64,000 nucleotides of DNA, taken from contig NZ_CP150277.1 of the NCBI RefSeq assembly GCF_037977385.1, positions 1,775,001 through 1,839,000 on the forward strand, given 5' to 3'. The notes under the pieces were generated by a model. That model was not told where the DNA came from and did no database searches. It saw only the letters and a list, made by a program, of their open reading frames with translations. The stretch comes from Terribacillus sp. FSL K6-0262. Its GTDB lineage: Bacteria; Bacillota; Bacilli; Bacillales; Amphibacillaceae. The stretch's first letter is position 1; every line of letters begins with the position of its first letter. Positions 37,438-45,711 of this stretch are shown here, piece after piece. The translations under genes were made by a program, and so were the position numbers.

Positions 37438-38019
37438 ATGGCAAGAAGGAATCCAGCACGAAAGGCAGCGGTGAGTGTTATTTGCGCAGGAGCTGTGCTG
37501 GGAGCTGGGAGCTTCATGATTCCAGGTGCGGTAGCTGTAAATGCAAAAGCGAAGGAAGCAGTTCATTCTTCCCGAACGAATGAAGCAGCCGTTGAAACGC
37601 TACAGGCCATTTATACACAGGCATATGAAGGCTCTTCCATCGGAGTGGCAGGCAATTTTGCAATAGGTGAATCGACAAGGACAGATGTTGTGGATAGGCT
37701 TGGTGAACCTTTCTTATCCGATACCTTTGATACGTATCATGCAGAGATGGGGAATCCCGGGTTCAGTTTTGCATACAATGAGGATGGCATATTGAATGAA
37801 ATCCGCTATCTCGGAACTAATGTGGAGCGGCAAACGAATCTAGGCAGCATTACACCTGCCGTACTGGAAGAGCAGCTTGGCAAGGCAGATGCTATCACTT
37901 CTATTTCAAAGACGGATCAGCATAAGTATCTATATGAAGCTGGTGGCTTTGAGCTGGAATTCATTGTGAATGATGAGACACTACAAGTTGACCACGTAAA
38001 TCTAGTACCAAATAGTTAA
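37438..38019 (+). CDS. YjgB-like secreted protein (DUF4309)
   Basis: 193 residues with a signal peptide of about 36 residues (Ala-rich, ending VAVNAKA). The mature part matches the DUF4309/YjgB pattern: AIGESTRTDVVDRLGEP, then a FSFAYNEDGILNEIRYLG strand and a closing FELEFIVNDETLQVDHVNL, which is two related half-repeats. The function is unknown. AAAGGAGGCATGCTGT precedes the ATG. The 3' end carries a tandem duplication over the stop codon. Confidence 0.78.
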   Translation: MARRNPARKAAVSVICAGAVLGAGSFMIPGAVAVNAKAKEAVHSSRTNEAAVETLQAIYTQAYEGSSIGVAGNFAIGESTRTDVVDRLGEPFLSDTFDTYHAEMGNPGFSFAYNEDGILNEIRYLGTNVERQTNLGSITPAVLEEQLGKADAITSISKTDQHKYLYEAGGFELEFIVNDETLQVDHVNLVPNS

Positions 38020-38046
38020 GCAAAGCAGGTAGTTAAGCAAAGCAGG
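38013..38046 (+). repeat. 17-bp exact tandem duplication across the stop codon
   Basis: TAGTTAAGCAAAGCAGG occurs at 38013-38029 and again at 38030-38046. The first copy includes the TAA stop of the YjgB-like gene, the second supplies the left arm of the terminator, so the original gene-terminator junction has been duplicated. Confidence 0.9.
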
Positions 38047-38067
38047 AGGATTCACTCCTGCTTTTTT
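38041..38067 (+). terminator. Terminator after the YjgB-like gene
   Basis: An 8-bp stem AGCAGGAG/CTCCTGCT (38041-38048 with 38055-38062) followed by TTTTT. It overlaps the 3' end of the convergent membrane-protein gene. Confidence 0.85.
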
Positions 38068-38384
38068 GCTGTTCGGATCAGGTATTGCGATGGCAGGATG
38101 AGCGTTCCGATCATTGTTGCCGTGAGAAGTAAAATACTCGGATGTGCATTCAGGAAAATATCCAGCGCGGTGCAAATGGCCGCTCCCAAGAGGAAGAAAT
38201 CATATGCAGAGAATCCCTGTGATTCGCTGCTGGTCCAGCCGATGACATAAAGGGGAACGATGAGAGAAGCCCACATATCACTATGCGTGAATTCGAATCC
38301 ATACATAGCTTTATAAAGAAGCCAGCTATAAATAGGGGTTGCCAGGGCGAGACTGCCGAGTGTAAACAAGAGTTGTTTTTTCAA
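38052..38384 (-). CDS. Small integral membrane protein, hypothetical
   Basis: 110 residues with about four hydrophobic segments (5-22, 38-52, 62-78, 82-100) and short polar ends. No family recognised. ATG 38382-38384 has AAGGAGACTTTC upstream, a good ribosome site. Convergent with the YjgB-like gene, sharing the terminator. Confidence 0.6.
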   Translation of the reverse strand: MKKQLLFTLGSLALATPIYSWLLYKAMYGFEFTHSDMWASLIVPLYVIGWTSSESQGFSAYDFFLLGAAICTALDIFLNAHPSILLLTATMIGTLILPSQYLIRTAKKQE

Positions 38385-38465
38385 TGAAAGTCTCCTTCCA
38401 TACAGGATTTCCTTTCATTTTACCCGAAATATGTAAAGGGATGGTAAAAAAGGAGGGGATATTGT

Positions 38466-39212
38466 ATGGCTAAGATAGCTATTGTTACGGGTGTTTCCTA
38501 TCCGCGCTCCATCGGTACGGCGGTGTGCCGCAGATTGGCTGAACAAGGTTCGGATATTTTCTTTACATATTGGCAGGCAGGCGAGACTTGGCCTGATCAG
38601 TTCAGGAATGAAATCAGGGAAGCCGGTGTCAGATGTGTTGGAATGGAAGTGGATTTGGAGCGAGCAGATGCTGCCGAAGCTATTTTGCAGGACGTACAGC
38701 TGCAGTTAGGCGTGCCGGCTATTTTGATAAACTGCGCTGCTTTTTCGGAGACAGGTGATTATGAGGAATTCGATGCTTTTCAATTAGATCGCCACTATGC
38801 TGTCAATATGAGGAGTGTTTTTTTGCTTTGTACGGGATTCGCTAAATTGTTCAAGCAGCTAAAACCTGCTGGCAGGGGAAGCATTGTCAACCTGACATCA
38901 GGTCAAAGCCGGGGACCGATGCCAAATGAGCTGGCATACATCGCAACAAAGGGCGCGATTACTGCATTCACTCAATCACTATCAGCTGACTTGGCATCGG
39001 TGGGAGTCAATGTGAATGCGGTGAATCCCGGGCCGACAGACAGTACGTGGATGACGGACGATATACGGGAGCATCTGCTTTCTCGTTTTCCGATGGGGAG
39101 AATCGGTGAACCGGATGATGCAGCAAGGCTGATTGGCTTTTTGGTCGGGGAAGACGGATATTGGGTGACAGGACAGGAGCTCCACTCGGAAGGCGGATTT
39201 ATGCGAAGCTGA
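38466..39212 (+). CDS. Short-chain dehydrogenase/reductase
   Basis: 248 residues. The cofactor motif TGVSYPRSIGTAV (about 8-20) is a stretched form of TGxxxGIG. The active site is Ser in IVNLTSGQSRG and YIATK (Tyr/Lys, about 158-162); NAVNPGPTDSTWM and the C-terminal GEDGYWVTGQELHSEGGF are classical SDR features of the FabG type. The substrate is unknown. AAAGGAGGGGATATTGT precedes the ATG. Confidence 0.82.
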   Translation: MAKIAIVTGVSYPRSIGTAVCRRLAEQGSDIFFTYWQAGETWPDQFRNEIREAGVRCVGMEVDLERADAAEAILQDVQLQLGVPAILINCAAFSETGDYEEFDAFQLDRHYAVNMRSVFLLCTGFAKLFKQLKPAGRGSIVNLTSGQSRGPMPNELAYIATKGAITAFTQSLSADLASVGVNVNAVNPGPTDSTWMTDDIREHLLSRFPMGRIGEPDDAARLIGFLVGEDGYWVTGQELHSEGGFMRS

Positions 39213-39286
39213 AAAAAGAGGAAGAATTGGATGCTCTCCGGGATTTCGGAGAGACATCCATCCGAAGCTTCTCCGCTTAATGGAAC

Positions 39287-39928
39287 TTATATATGCTGAT
39301 CTCCATTTAATTCTTCTGATTCTTTCTTCCTGCGCTGGATTAACTTCCAAATTACAAATCCACTGCCGGCCACAGCAATAAATGCTAACATGCCATATTT
39401 ATAATAATCGAGGTAAATTTCCAATCGAGTCCATGATGCTCCGACCCATACCCCTAACAAGACGACGATGGAATTCCAGATTAATGTTCCGGCAGCAGAG
39501 AAGAGAAGGAATATCCCAAAATGCATTTTGGCCATACCAGCGGGAATGGAAATCAAACTCCTGACCAGCGGGATAAAGCGGCAGAGAAAGACAGCCCATA
39601 TATCATACTTCTCGAACCAAGCTGCTGCTTTATGCAAATGAGCAGGATCAAGCCGCAGCCATTTGCGATTTTTTTCTATCCAATTCGAAAGTTTGTCTAT
39701 ATCAAAGAGCGTTCCGATCCAATACAAGATCGAGGTGCCAATCAACGCTCCGAATGTAGCCGATAGTATCACGAAAATTGGATTCAGACTGGAGGAAGCC
39801 GCCAAAAATCCCCCAAACAGCAGGGTGACTTCAGATGGAAGCGGCGGAATCACAATCTCTATCATCATCAAAAGGGTAATGGCAGGATAACCATAGGCTG
39901 CCATCAATTCATTCATCCATGATTCCAA
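39287..39928 (-). CDS. DedA-family membrane protein
   Basis: 213 residues from a probable TTG start at 39928 (GGGAG 8 bases upstream). The DedA motif EIVIPPLPSEVTLLFGG is at about 25-41 and the second conserved motif FLCRFIPLVRSLISIPAGMAKM at about 115-136. DedA/DTT-type proteins take part in lipid flipping and envelope upkeep. Basic C-terminal tail (RRKKES). Confidence 0.85.
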   Translation of the reverse strand: MESWMNELMAAYGYPAITLLMMIEIVIPPLPSEVTLLFGGFLAASSSLNPIFVILSATFGALIGTSILYWIGTLFDIDKLSNWIEKNRKWLRLDPAHLHKAAAWFEKYDIWAVFLCRFIPLVRSLISIPAGMAKMHFGIFLLFSAAGTLIWNSIVVLLGVWVGASWTRLEIYLDYYKYGMLAFIAVAGSGFVIWKLIQRRKKESEELNGDQHI

Positions 39929-39945
39929 GCAGGCAACTCCCTTTG

Positions 39946-40557
39946 CTATTTATTTGCATTCATCATAGCGGTTTGGACAACAAGTGTATCGTCTAGATAA
40001 CCAAACGGAAAGATATAATCAGGCAGCACATCTATTGGATTGATAAAATATAGTAAAGCTGCACCGAAAAGTACTAATTCCTTTTTGGTTCCAATGCCGG
40101 AACTGAATTTATAAAACATTTGCTTTAGGTCATTTACCAGTTTACCGGCGCTTCCGACGGATTTAATCTTTTCATTGAATTTATCTTCGATGATTTGTTT
40201 TCCGCCGTCGGTAAGGGCGATTTCCTTATATTCAGCCAGTTGATTCTGTAATCTCTCTGTCGTAAAGGATGGATCGGCTTGTTTACACAGAGCCTCCAGA
40301 TGCTGTTCTGTCTGGATTGTTTTATTCTCGTCGAGAAAACCGGCAGCACGCATCAGATCCTCAAGGGAAACATCCAGTACTTCACTGAACTTTTTCAAAT
40401 GATTGACAGTCACTTTCCGTTTGCCATTCAGTATCTTGGATATGATTGCTGCATCAATTGCAGTCCGCCTGCTCAATTCGCGGATGGATATTTTTTTTTC
40501 CTTAAGTAACATACGCAGAAGATTCTCTATACCAGAAATATCTTTATTCATGTCCAT
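39946..40557 (-). CDS. XRE-type HTH protein fused to a DUF1232 membrane domain
   Basis: 203 residues. An N-terminal Cro/C1 helix-turn-helix (about 10-70, ISIRELSRRTAIDAAIISKI) is joined by a helical linker to a DUF1232 (YkvA-like) domain at about 150-200, with the motif INPIDVLPDYIFPFGYLDD. That links a DNA-binding head to a membrane-associated tail. ATG 40555-40557 with GAGGAG upstream. An inverted repeat 50 bases ahead recurs before the LCP gene, so this protein may control both. Confidence 0.82.
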   Translation of the reverse strand: MDMNKDISGIENLLRMLLKEKKISIRELSRRTAIDAAIISKILNGKRKVTVNHLKKFSEVLDVSLEDLMRAAGFLDENKTIQTEQHLEALCKQADPSFTTERLQNQLAEYKEIALTDGGKQIIEDKFNEKIKSVGSAGKLVNDLKQMFYKFSSGIGTKKELVLFGAALLYFINPIDVLPDYIFPFGYLDDTLVVQTAMMNANK

Positions 40558-40606
40558 GAAGGTATCTCCTCTTTCCGGGATCTTATTTTATTACCCTACA
40601 AGGATG

Positions 40607-40621
40607 TTGACAATTTGTCAA
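40607..40621. promoter_or_regulatory. Inverted-repeat operator, copy 1
   Basis: TTGACAATTTGTCAA: arms TTGAC/GTCAA with a 5-base centre, between the XRE-DUF1232 gene and the divergent DUF1275 gene. On the minus strand TTGTCA inside it (part of the repeat), 17 bases and TAAAAT form a promoter. The same 15-mer, with one base changed in the centre, lies before the LCP gene at 42320-42334. Confidence 0.7.
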
Positions 40622-40673
40622 TAGATGCGGTAGAACGGTATAGGGCAGAAAGAAAAGGAAAGAAGGAATCAAG

Positions 40674-41318
40674 ATGGATATTAAACGGGATCATATCACC
40701 ATCATGCTCTTATGTGCTTTATCGGGTGTAATAGATGTACTAGGTTATATTGGTCTATCACACGTGTTTACTGCCAACATGACAGGAAACATTGTATTGT
40801 TGGGTATTGGAATCGGTGATGCAAGGCAGGCGGTTTTGAGCAATGCTGCCATTGCATTGGCGGGGTTCGTCATAGGGATTGCCGCTACTGTTCTCGTCCA
40901 AAAAAAGAACGGTACTTCAAGAAATATTTTATTCTGGGAGTTCATTTTGCTTTTATTGGTTGCGGCGATGATACTGTCGATCCCGATCAGCGGAGGTCTC
41001 TCATCAGTCATTCTTCTGCTGTTAAGCACAGCCATGGGAATGCAGACGATAGCGGGAAGGAACCTCAAGATAGCCGGGCTTTCTTCTACTGTATTGACGA
41101 GTACACTTGCAGCTTTTGTAGAGGGACTTATAGGTATAGGAAAAACCAAAAAACTTTCGTTGGACACATATCTTAGAGGAGGCGCCATTCTCCTTTACTT
41201 AGTCGGTGCAGCGGCAGGCAGCTTCAGCGAAAGAATCATCGGCTTGAATACGATATGGCTGGGTGTGGTGCTGCTGGCGATTATACTGTTGATTCAAAGG
41301 AAACATACGCATCAATAA
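40674..41318 (+). CDS. YoaK-family (DUF1275) membrane protein
   Basis: 214 residues, six to seven hydrophobic segments. The family signature ALSGVIDVLGYIGLSHVFTANMTGN (about 16-40) identifies DUF1275/YoaK; GMQTIAGRNLKIAGLSSTVLTSTL at about 122-145 is the second conserved part. The function of the family is unknown. GAAAGAAGGAATCAAG precedes the ATG. It is divergent from the XRE-DUF1232 gene. Confidence 0.85.
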   Translation: MDIKRDHITIMLLCALSGVIDVLGYIGLSHVFTANMTGNIVLLGIGIGDARQAVLSNAAIALAGFVIGIAATVLVQKKNGTSRNILFWEFILLLLVAAMILSIPISGGLSSVILLLLSTAMGMQTIAGRNLKIAGLSSTVLTSTLAAFVEGLIGIGKTKKLSLDTYLRGGAILLYLVGAAAGSFSERIIGLNTIWLGVVLLAIILLIQRKHTHQ

Positions 41319-41320
41319 GA

Positions 41321-41353
41321 AAGAAGAAGATCCAAAAGGATCTTCTTCTTTTA
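41321..41353. terminator. Bidirectional terminator
   Basis: A 13-bp perfect stem AAGAAGAAGATCC/GGATCTTCTTCTT (41321-41333 with 41338-41350), T-rich after and A-rich before, between convergent DUF1275 and LCP genes. Confidence 0.9.
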
Positions 41354-42283
41354 TTTGCTGATGCTGTCCTGTATGGCAGTTATCTCATCTTCGGGCACTA
41401 TCAAGTAATAGATTCCATCGATTTTTGTACCGTCGCCTCTCATTTCATGCTCATGGACAGACTTGCGAACGTTGCGATAATCCGCAAACAAATGACGCAT
41501 GGACGCCAGGTTTATATTGGTCTGCACGTTTTTGCCGAGGACATCCAGCAGGTCATCGATTTTACTGACGGATTTGATATTGGCGCCTTTGTCGATGACG
41601 GCTTCAATCACCTGACGCTGTCTGGCATTCCGTCCAAAATCTCCATCAGGGTCTAAATGGCGCATCCTTGTGTATCCCAATGCTTGCTGGCCGTCCAAGT
41701 CAATCTGCCCCTTTTTGTAATGGTAGCCTTTCTTATAGAAACCTTCATCGTACCAATCCAGGTTGTTTTCCACTGTTACACCGCCTACTGCATCGACCAG
41801 ATCTGCCAGACCTTGCATATTGATCTCTACGAAATAATCGATATCAATGTCCAGCAAGTTTTCGACGGTTTCCACGGACATGTCGACCCCGCCAAAAGCA
41901 TAGGCGTGATTGATCTTGTCAACTGTACCGTGCCCGATGATCTCTGTCCGTGTATCACGCGGGATACTTACCAGGTCCATGGACTCGGAATCCGGATCCA
42001 GTGACATAAGCAGTAAGGCATCAGACCGCCCAGAGTCGAATTCCCTTTCATCGATGCCAAGTAAAAGGATATTGATTCTTTCTTTGTTCTTGATCTTCTC
42101 TGATGTGACGCCCTCATCGATCGCTGCCGAGTCTTTCTGGATGCCATCCACTGTCTGTTTCACATCCCTTGCAGTTAAAAAGAGGAAGGTACCAGCTCCA
42201 ATTACTATGACCAGGAGGATGAGTATGATATACCTGCCTATCCGTCGCCTCTGCTTCCGTTCCTTATGTCGTTTCTTTTCCAT
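41351..42283 (-). CDS. LytR-CpsA-Psr (LCP) family glycopolymer transferase
   Basis: 310 residues. A basic cytoplasmic start (EKKRHKERKQRRR), one membrane helix (about 15-35) and an extracellular LCP domain (about 70-230). LCP features seen: INILLLGIDERE, RSDALLLMSLDP, VSIPRDTRTEI, KINHAYAFGG and GQQALGYTRMRH with RNARQRQVI. It attaches teichoic acid-type polymers to peptidoglycan from undecaprenyl phosphate carriers. A palindromic operator shared with the XRE-DUF1232 gene precedes it. GTCAGGAGGTACGAAA is the ribosome site. Confidence 0.88.
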   Translation of the reverse strand: MEKKRHKERKQRRRIGRYIILILLVIVIGAGTFLFLTARDVKQTVDGIQKDSAAIDEGVTSEKIKNKERINILLLGIDEREFDSGRSDALLLMSLDPDSESMDLVSIPRDTRTEIIGHGTVDKINHAYAFGGVDMSVETVENLLDIDIDYFVEINMQGLADLVDAVGGVTVENNLDWYDEGFYKKGYHYKKGQIDLDGQQALGYTRMRHLDPDGDFGRNARQRQVIEAVIDKGANIKSVSKIDDLLDVLGKNVQTNINLASMRHLFADYRNVRKSVHEHEMRGDGTKIDGIYYLIVPEDEITAIQDSISK

Positions 42284-42314
42284 TTTCGTACCTCCTGACC
42301 ATTACAAGGTACGC

Positions 42315-42339
42315 TGTTGTTGACGATTTGTCAACAACA
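42315..42339. promoter_or_regulatory. Inverted-repeat operator, copy 2
   Basis: Arms TGTTGTTGAC (42315-42324) and GTCAACAACA (42330-42339) around GATTT: a perfect 10-bp inverted repeat whose core matches copy 1 at 40607-40621. It overlaps the likely -35 (TTGACA on the minus strand) of the LCP gene. Confidence 0.7.
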
Positions 42340-42447
42340 TGTATAGATATGACCGAAAGGGAGATACTAAACCTATCCCACTAAATAACCGCTGATTACT
42401 TCCCAGCAACTGACCTGCCCGAGAAATCGAAGGGGGGAATGTCTGCT

Positions 42448-42591
42448 ATGAAGGAATGCCCGACAAATCCGAAACAGCCTAAGGACGATTTGCCTCTTAT
42501 CCTTGCCATCCTCACTGTCATACCTGCCGCTTGCAATCAGCTACTAGATGCTGCCCATAAATTCTTCAAGTTATTCCAGCTGTTTTCCTAA
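42448..42591 (+). CDS. Small hydrophobic peptide gene, unknown
   Basis: 47 residues from ATG 42448 with AGGGGGG ending 10 bases upstream (an ATG at 42439 is too close to it). The start is MKECPTNPKQPKDDLPLILA, then a hydrophobic ILTVIPAACN segment and an amphipathic DAAHKFFKLFQLFS tail. A perfect terminator follows within 6 bases, which supports a real gene. Nothing similar comes to mind; roles could be a sporulation peptide, toxin-like peptide or membrane regulator. Confidence 0.55.
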   Translation: MKECPTNPKQPKDDLPLILAILTVIPAACNQLLDAAHKFFKLFQLFS

Positions 42592-42596
42592 AGGCA

Positions 42597-42630
42597 AAAC
42601 CGCAGAGCTCCGCGTTCTGCGGTTTCTATT
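42597..42630 (+). terminator. Terminator after the small peptide gene
   Basis: AAACCGCAGA/TCTGCGGTTT stem (about 42598-42607 with 42616-42625) followed by CTATTT. Confidence 0.8.
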
Positions 42631-42802
42631 TATTCATACAGAATTTAACACTATATCCACGGTTCCTGCTACAATTAGGGAAAAGGAAAGATTTTATGCA
42701 TTAGTTCGGACCGCAGGCTGTCGGGAAGATGACAGTCGGACAGGAACTGGAGAAACAGCAAGGATCATTTGCTAGTATCCTTTTTGGTTTAGGGGGAGGA
42801 AA

Positions 42803-43597
42803 ATGAGGATCAGGCATAAGTTTGGAGCGGGGGTTCTGCTTGTCGGTTTGTTTTCTTTATATATGGGCTTTCATTTGAGAGACTTCTTTGGAGTTGCGGC
42901 TGACAATCCATTAAACGTTTGGGTATCTGGTGCGTTTATTTATGCTGTTTATATGAGTCCGTTCATTTTTATATATGGAATATCCATCTCTTGGTTGATC
43001 GGGAAAAAGGTACAGCCCATCGATGCGAAGCAAACAGGACTTTATCTCATTTTGCATGGGCTGGGCGGACTGCCTTTTGCAGCCTTGAGCCTTTCTTCAA
43101 AAAGTACAGCTGTGTTTTTGCTTGCTGCAGCTTTGGGTGCATTTTTGGCAGTGGTGTTTGCTTTGTTTGAGCTTGGTCTTGGGTATATCACAAAGAAAGG
43201 GCGCATTGGCTGGTTAGTGGTGTATGTTCCTTTTCTGGCGTTTTCGACGATCCTGATCATTGGTCAGGTGCTGTCGGTGCCGCCGGAGGTCAAGGAGGAA
43301 GGGACTGAACCGGGGTATTCTGCCAGTGAGGCTGTTAAATACGTTACACAGCAGCATGGACAGGGAGAAAACGGGGGATTCCCGGCAGAAGCCGGCCATG
43401 TGGAACAATGGGAGCTTTTCGGGGAGCGTTTTACGAGAGAAACGGTTATCGAAAGCTTACAAGGGGAAAAAGATACATACTATGTAACATTGGTGGAAAA
43501 AAATCTGGATCGGCAGGAAGTCTATAAGACAACCTACATGACGAAGGAAAATGAGTTGCTGCTGCATGACAGAGTGACTGAAAAAGAGGAGGGATAA
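42803..43597 (+). CDS. Membrane protein with extracellular C-terminal domain, hypothetical
   Basis: 264 residues. Four hydrophobic segments (about 8-24, 40-62, 72-90, 95-118) plus one at 130-150, then a hydrophilic domain of about 110 residues. The C-terminal part has the pattern SEAVKYVTQQHG ... VIESLQGEKDTYYVTLVEK, like the small lipoprotein-type domains of other Bacillus surface proteins. No family recognised. GGGGGAGGAAA precedes the ATG. One base separates it from the next gene. Confidence 0.65.
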   Translation: MRIRHKFGAGVLLVGLFSLYMGFHLRDFFGVAADNPLNVWVSGAFIYAVYMSPFIFIYGISISWLIGKKVQPIDAKQTGLYLILHGLGGLPFAALSLSSKSTAVFLLAAALGAFLAVVFALFELGLGYITKKGRIGWLVVYVPFLAFSTILIIGQVLSVPPEVKEEGTEPGYSASEAVKYVTQQHGQGENGGFPAEAGHVEQWELFGERFTRETVIESLQGEKDTYYVTLVEKNLDRQEVYKTTYMTKENELLLHDRVTEKEEG

Positions 43598-43598
43598 T

Positions 43599-43994
43599 AT
43601 GTGCAAGGAGGCGATCATCCTCTTTGATGGTGTATGCAATCTCTGCAACAACAGTGTCCAATTCATCATCAAGCATGACAAGGGAGCCTATTTTAAATTT
43701 GCTTCCCTCCAAAGCGATTTCGGAAGTCGGCTGAGAGAAGCAAAGCAAATTCCAGATGGGATCGACAGCATCCTATTTGCAGAGGGTGACAAGGTATATA
43801 CGCAATCCAGCGCAGTTTTGCGTATTGCCCGCCGTCTGGATGGAGCTTGGAAATTAGCTGGGGCTGCTTTGTTCATCCCGCGTCCCATCCGTGATTCGAT
43901 CTATCGGTATATAGCTAGGAATCGCTATCGCTGGTTCGGAAGGCAGAATCAATGCATGCTGCCATCTCCAGAATTAAAAAAGCGATTTTTATGA
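43599..43994 (+). CDS. DCC-family thiol-disulfide oxidoreductase, YuxK type
   Basis: 131 residues. The DCC motif FDGVCNLCNNSVQFIIKHD (about 9-27) gives the family its name; the two Cys form a CxxC-like redox pair. FASLQSDFGSRL and SSAVLRIARRL follow as in YuxK. Probable redox role; the partner is unknown. Co-transcribed with the membrane protein before it. Confidence 0.82.
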   Translation: MCKEAIILFDGVCNLCNNSVQFIIKHDKGAYFKFASLQSDFGSRLREAKQIPDGIDSILFAEGDKVYTQSSAVLRIARRLDGAWKLAGAALFIPRPIRDSIYRYIARNRYRWFGRQNQCMLPSPELKKRFL

Positions 43995-44107
43995 TAATAA
44001 AGATTTTATTAAGATTTCGCTCTAGCTCCTATACAAATCGACCGATGACGGGTATCATACTAGCAGTAGCCAAGAACGGCAAATATTGCATAGAAAAGAG
44101 TCGGCAA

Positions 44108-45517
44108 ATGAGATTATCGATACTGGTCGCAATCGTACTGTGCCTGATCGGTGCGGGCATCTATTCGATTGCAGCAAACAACAAGAAGGAAGTGGAAGCG
44201 GTGACCGCTCCGGAACAGCTATTCGTCGCCACTGATGGGGATGATGAGAATGAGGGAACCAAGGAGAAACCTCTTCGCACGATTCAGGCAGCCGTGGATC
44301 AGGCCGCAGCTGGTACGACTGTCTACATTCGCAAGGGAATCTATAAGGGTGGATTTGATGTTACCAATAGCGGAACGAAGGAAGAGCCATTGGTCATCCG
44401 CAACTATGAAAATGAAGAAGTGGTCATCAGCGGCGAAGGACAGACGACGGATGAAGATGCGGCGTTGATCAATGTCGATAGCAAACGCTACATTACGATT
44501 CAGGGACTGACCCTTCAGGATTTGACGGCGGATTCACCTGACTATGCCGTGATGGGTATTTATGTATCGGGTAATAGCTCTTATATCAATATCATTCAAA
44601 ATCACATCCATCATATAGGGAATACGGCAGATGAAGGCAATGCCCATGGTATAGCGGTATATGGAACTGGCAAGATGGAACAAATCCGCGTCATGGACAA
44701 TATTGTGGAGGAGCTGACACTGGGAGCCAGTGAAGCGGTTGTCCTGAATGGCAATATCGATGGTTTTGCTGTTACGGGCAATACGGTCCGCCATAATAAC
44801 AACATCGGAATCGATCTGATAGGCTATGAAGGGGTAGCGGAAGATCCAGAGGCTGATTATGTCCGAAATGGAACGGTCCAGGGGAATGTGGTCCATGATA
44901 ACTCTTCCTATGGTAATCCGGCATATGGGGAGGATTATTCCGCAGGGGGAATTTATGTGGATGGTGCTAAAAATATCAAAATCAAGGCCAATACCGTTTT
45001 CCGCAATGACTTGGGTATCGAAGCGACTTCCGAGCACCAAGGACGTTACGCAGAAAACATCCTGATCACGGAAAACGAAGTGTATGAGAACAACTATACA
45101 GGTATTTCGATAGGCGGCTATGACGAAGAGCGCGGAGGAACCAAAGACTCATCCATCACCTATAATGTCCTTTATAAAAATGATACAAAGGATCTTTATG
45201 GCGGTCAGCTGCTTTTGCAGCATGATATCAGGGATAACGACATTTCACATAATGTATTCACAGCCAGCAAAACAGGCTTGTTCATTTCCAATGACTTCCA
45301 AACGAACCACAACACAACCATGAACCGGAATGTCTACGATAAGGACAAGGAAAACAGCTGGGTATGGAAACAGCAGGAATACAATGATTTTGGCAGTTAT
45401 CAGCAGGCGACGGGCCAGGAAGAGGATTCTGCCTATATAGAAGTGCATTACATGGATGCCTCCAGTAAAGATTTCAGCTTGAAGGAAGGAACGACTGCAC
45501 ATGCAGTCATAGATTGA
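44108..45517 (+). CDS. Secreted right-handed beta-helix protein
   Basis: 469 residues from the ATG at 44108, which begins a signal/anchor sequence (LSILVAIVLCLIGAGIYSIA); the open frame extends upstream but without a ribosome site, and the one here is also weak. The mature part starts with the DUF1565-type FVATDGDDENEGTKEKPLRTIQ (about residues 38-60) and then shows parallel beta-helix repeats of NxIxxN type, such as VMDNIVEELTLGA, AVTGNTVRHNNNIG, IKANTVFRNDLG and ITENEVYENNYTG. Such proteins are often polysaccharide lyases or epimerases acting on pectin-like chains. No catalytic residues can be assigned. Confidence 0.75.
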   Translation: MRLSILVAIVLCLIGAGIYSIAANNKKEVEAVTAPEQLFVATDGDDENEGTKEKPLRTIQAAVDQAAAGTTVYIRKGIYKGGFDVTNSGTKEEPLVIRNYENEEVVISGEGQTTDEDAALINVDSKRYITIQGLTLQDLTADSPDYAVMGIYVSGNSSYINIIQNHIHHIGNTADEGNAHGIAVYGTGKMEQIRVMDNIVEELTLGASEAVVLNGNIDGFAVTGNTVRHNNNIGIDLIGYEGVAEDPEADYVRNGTVQGNVVHDNSSYGNPAYGEDYSAGGIYVDGAKNIKIKANTVFRNDLGIEATSEHQGRYAENILITENEVYENNYTGISIGGYDEERGGTKDSSITYNVLYKNDTKDLYGGQLLLQHDIRDNDISHNVFTASKTGLFISNDFQTNHNTTMNRNVYDKDKENSWVWKQQEYNDFGSYQQATGQEEDSAYIEVHYMDASSKDFSLKEGTTAHAVID

Positions 45518-45521
45518 ATGG

Positions 45522-45552
45522 AACCTGCATGCTTCGGCATGCAGGTTTTTTT
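45522..45552 (+). terminator. Terminator after the beta-helix gene
   Basis: An 11-bp perfect stem AACCTGCATGC/GCATGCAGGTT (45522-45532 with 45537-45547), TTCG tetraloop, then TTTTT. Confidence 0.94.
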
Positions 45553-45711
45553 CGTGCAAGGGTTGTGGAATGATGATGGTCGTGCCTTTTTAATGATAGG
45601 ATGACGGCTGCGTAAATATTCTTCTGTTTTTGTAGTGATTTTGTAAACGTGTACAAATGATGAGGAGTATTTGCTATGCTTTACCTATTAATCTAAGGGA
45701 GGAACCTGCTT

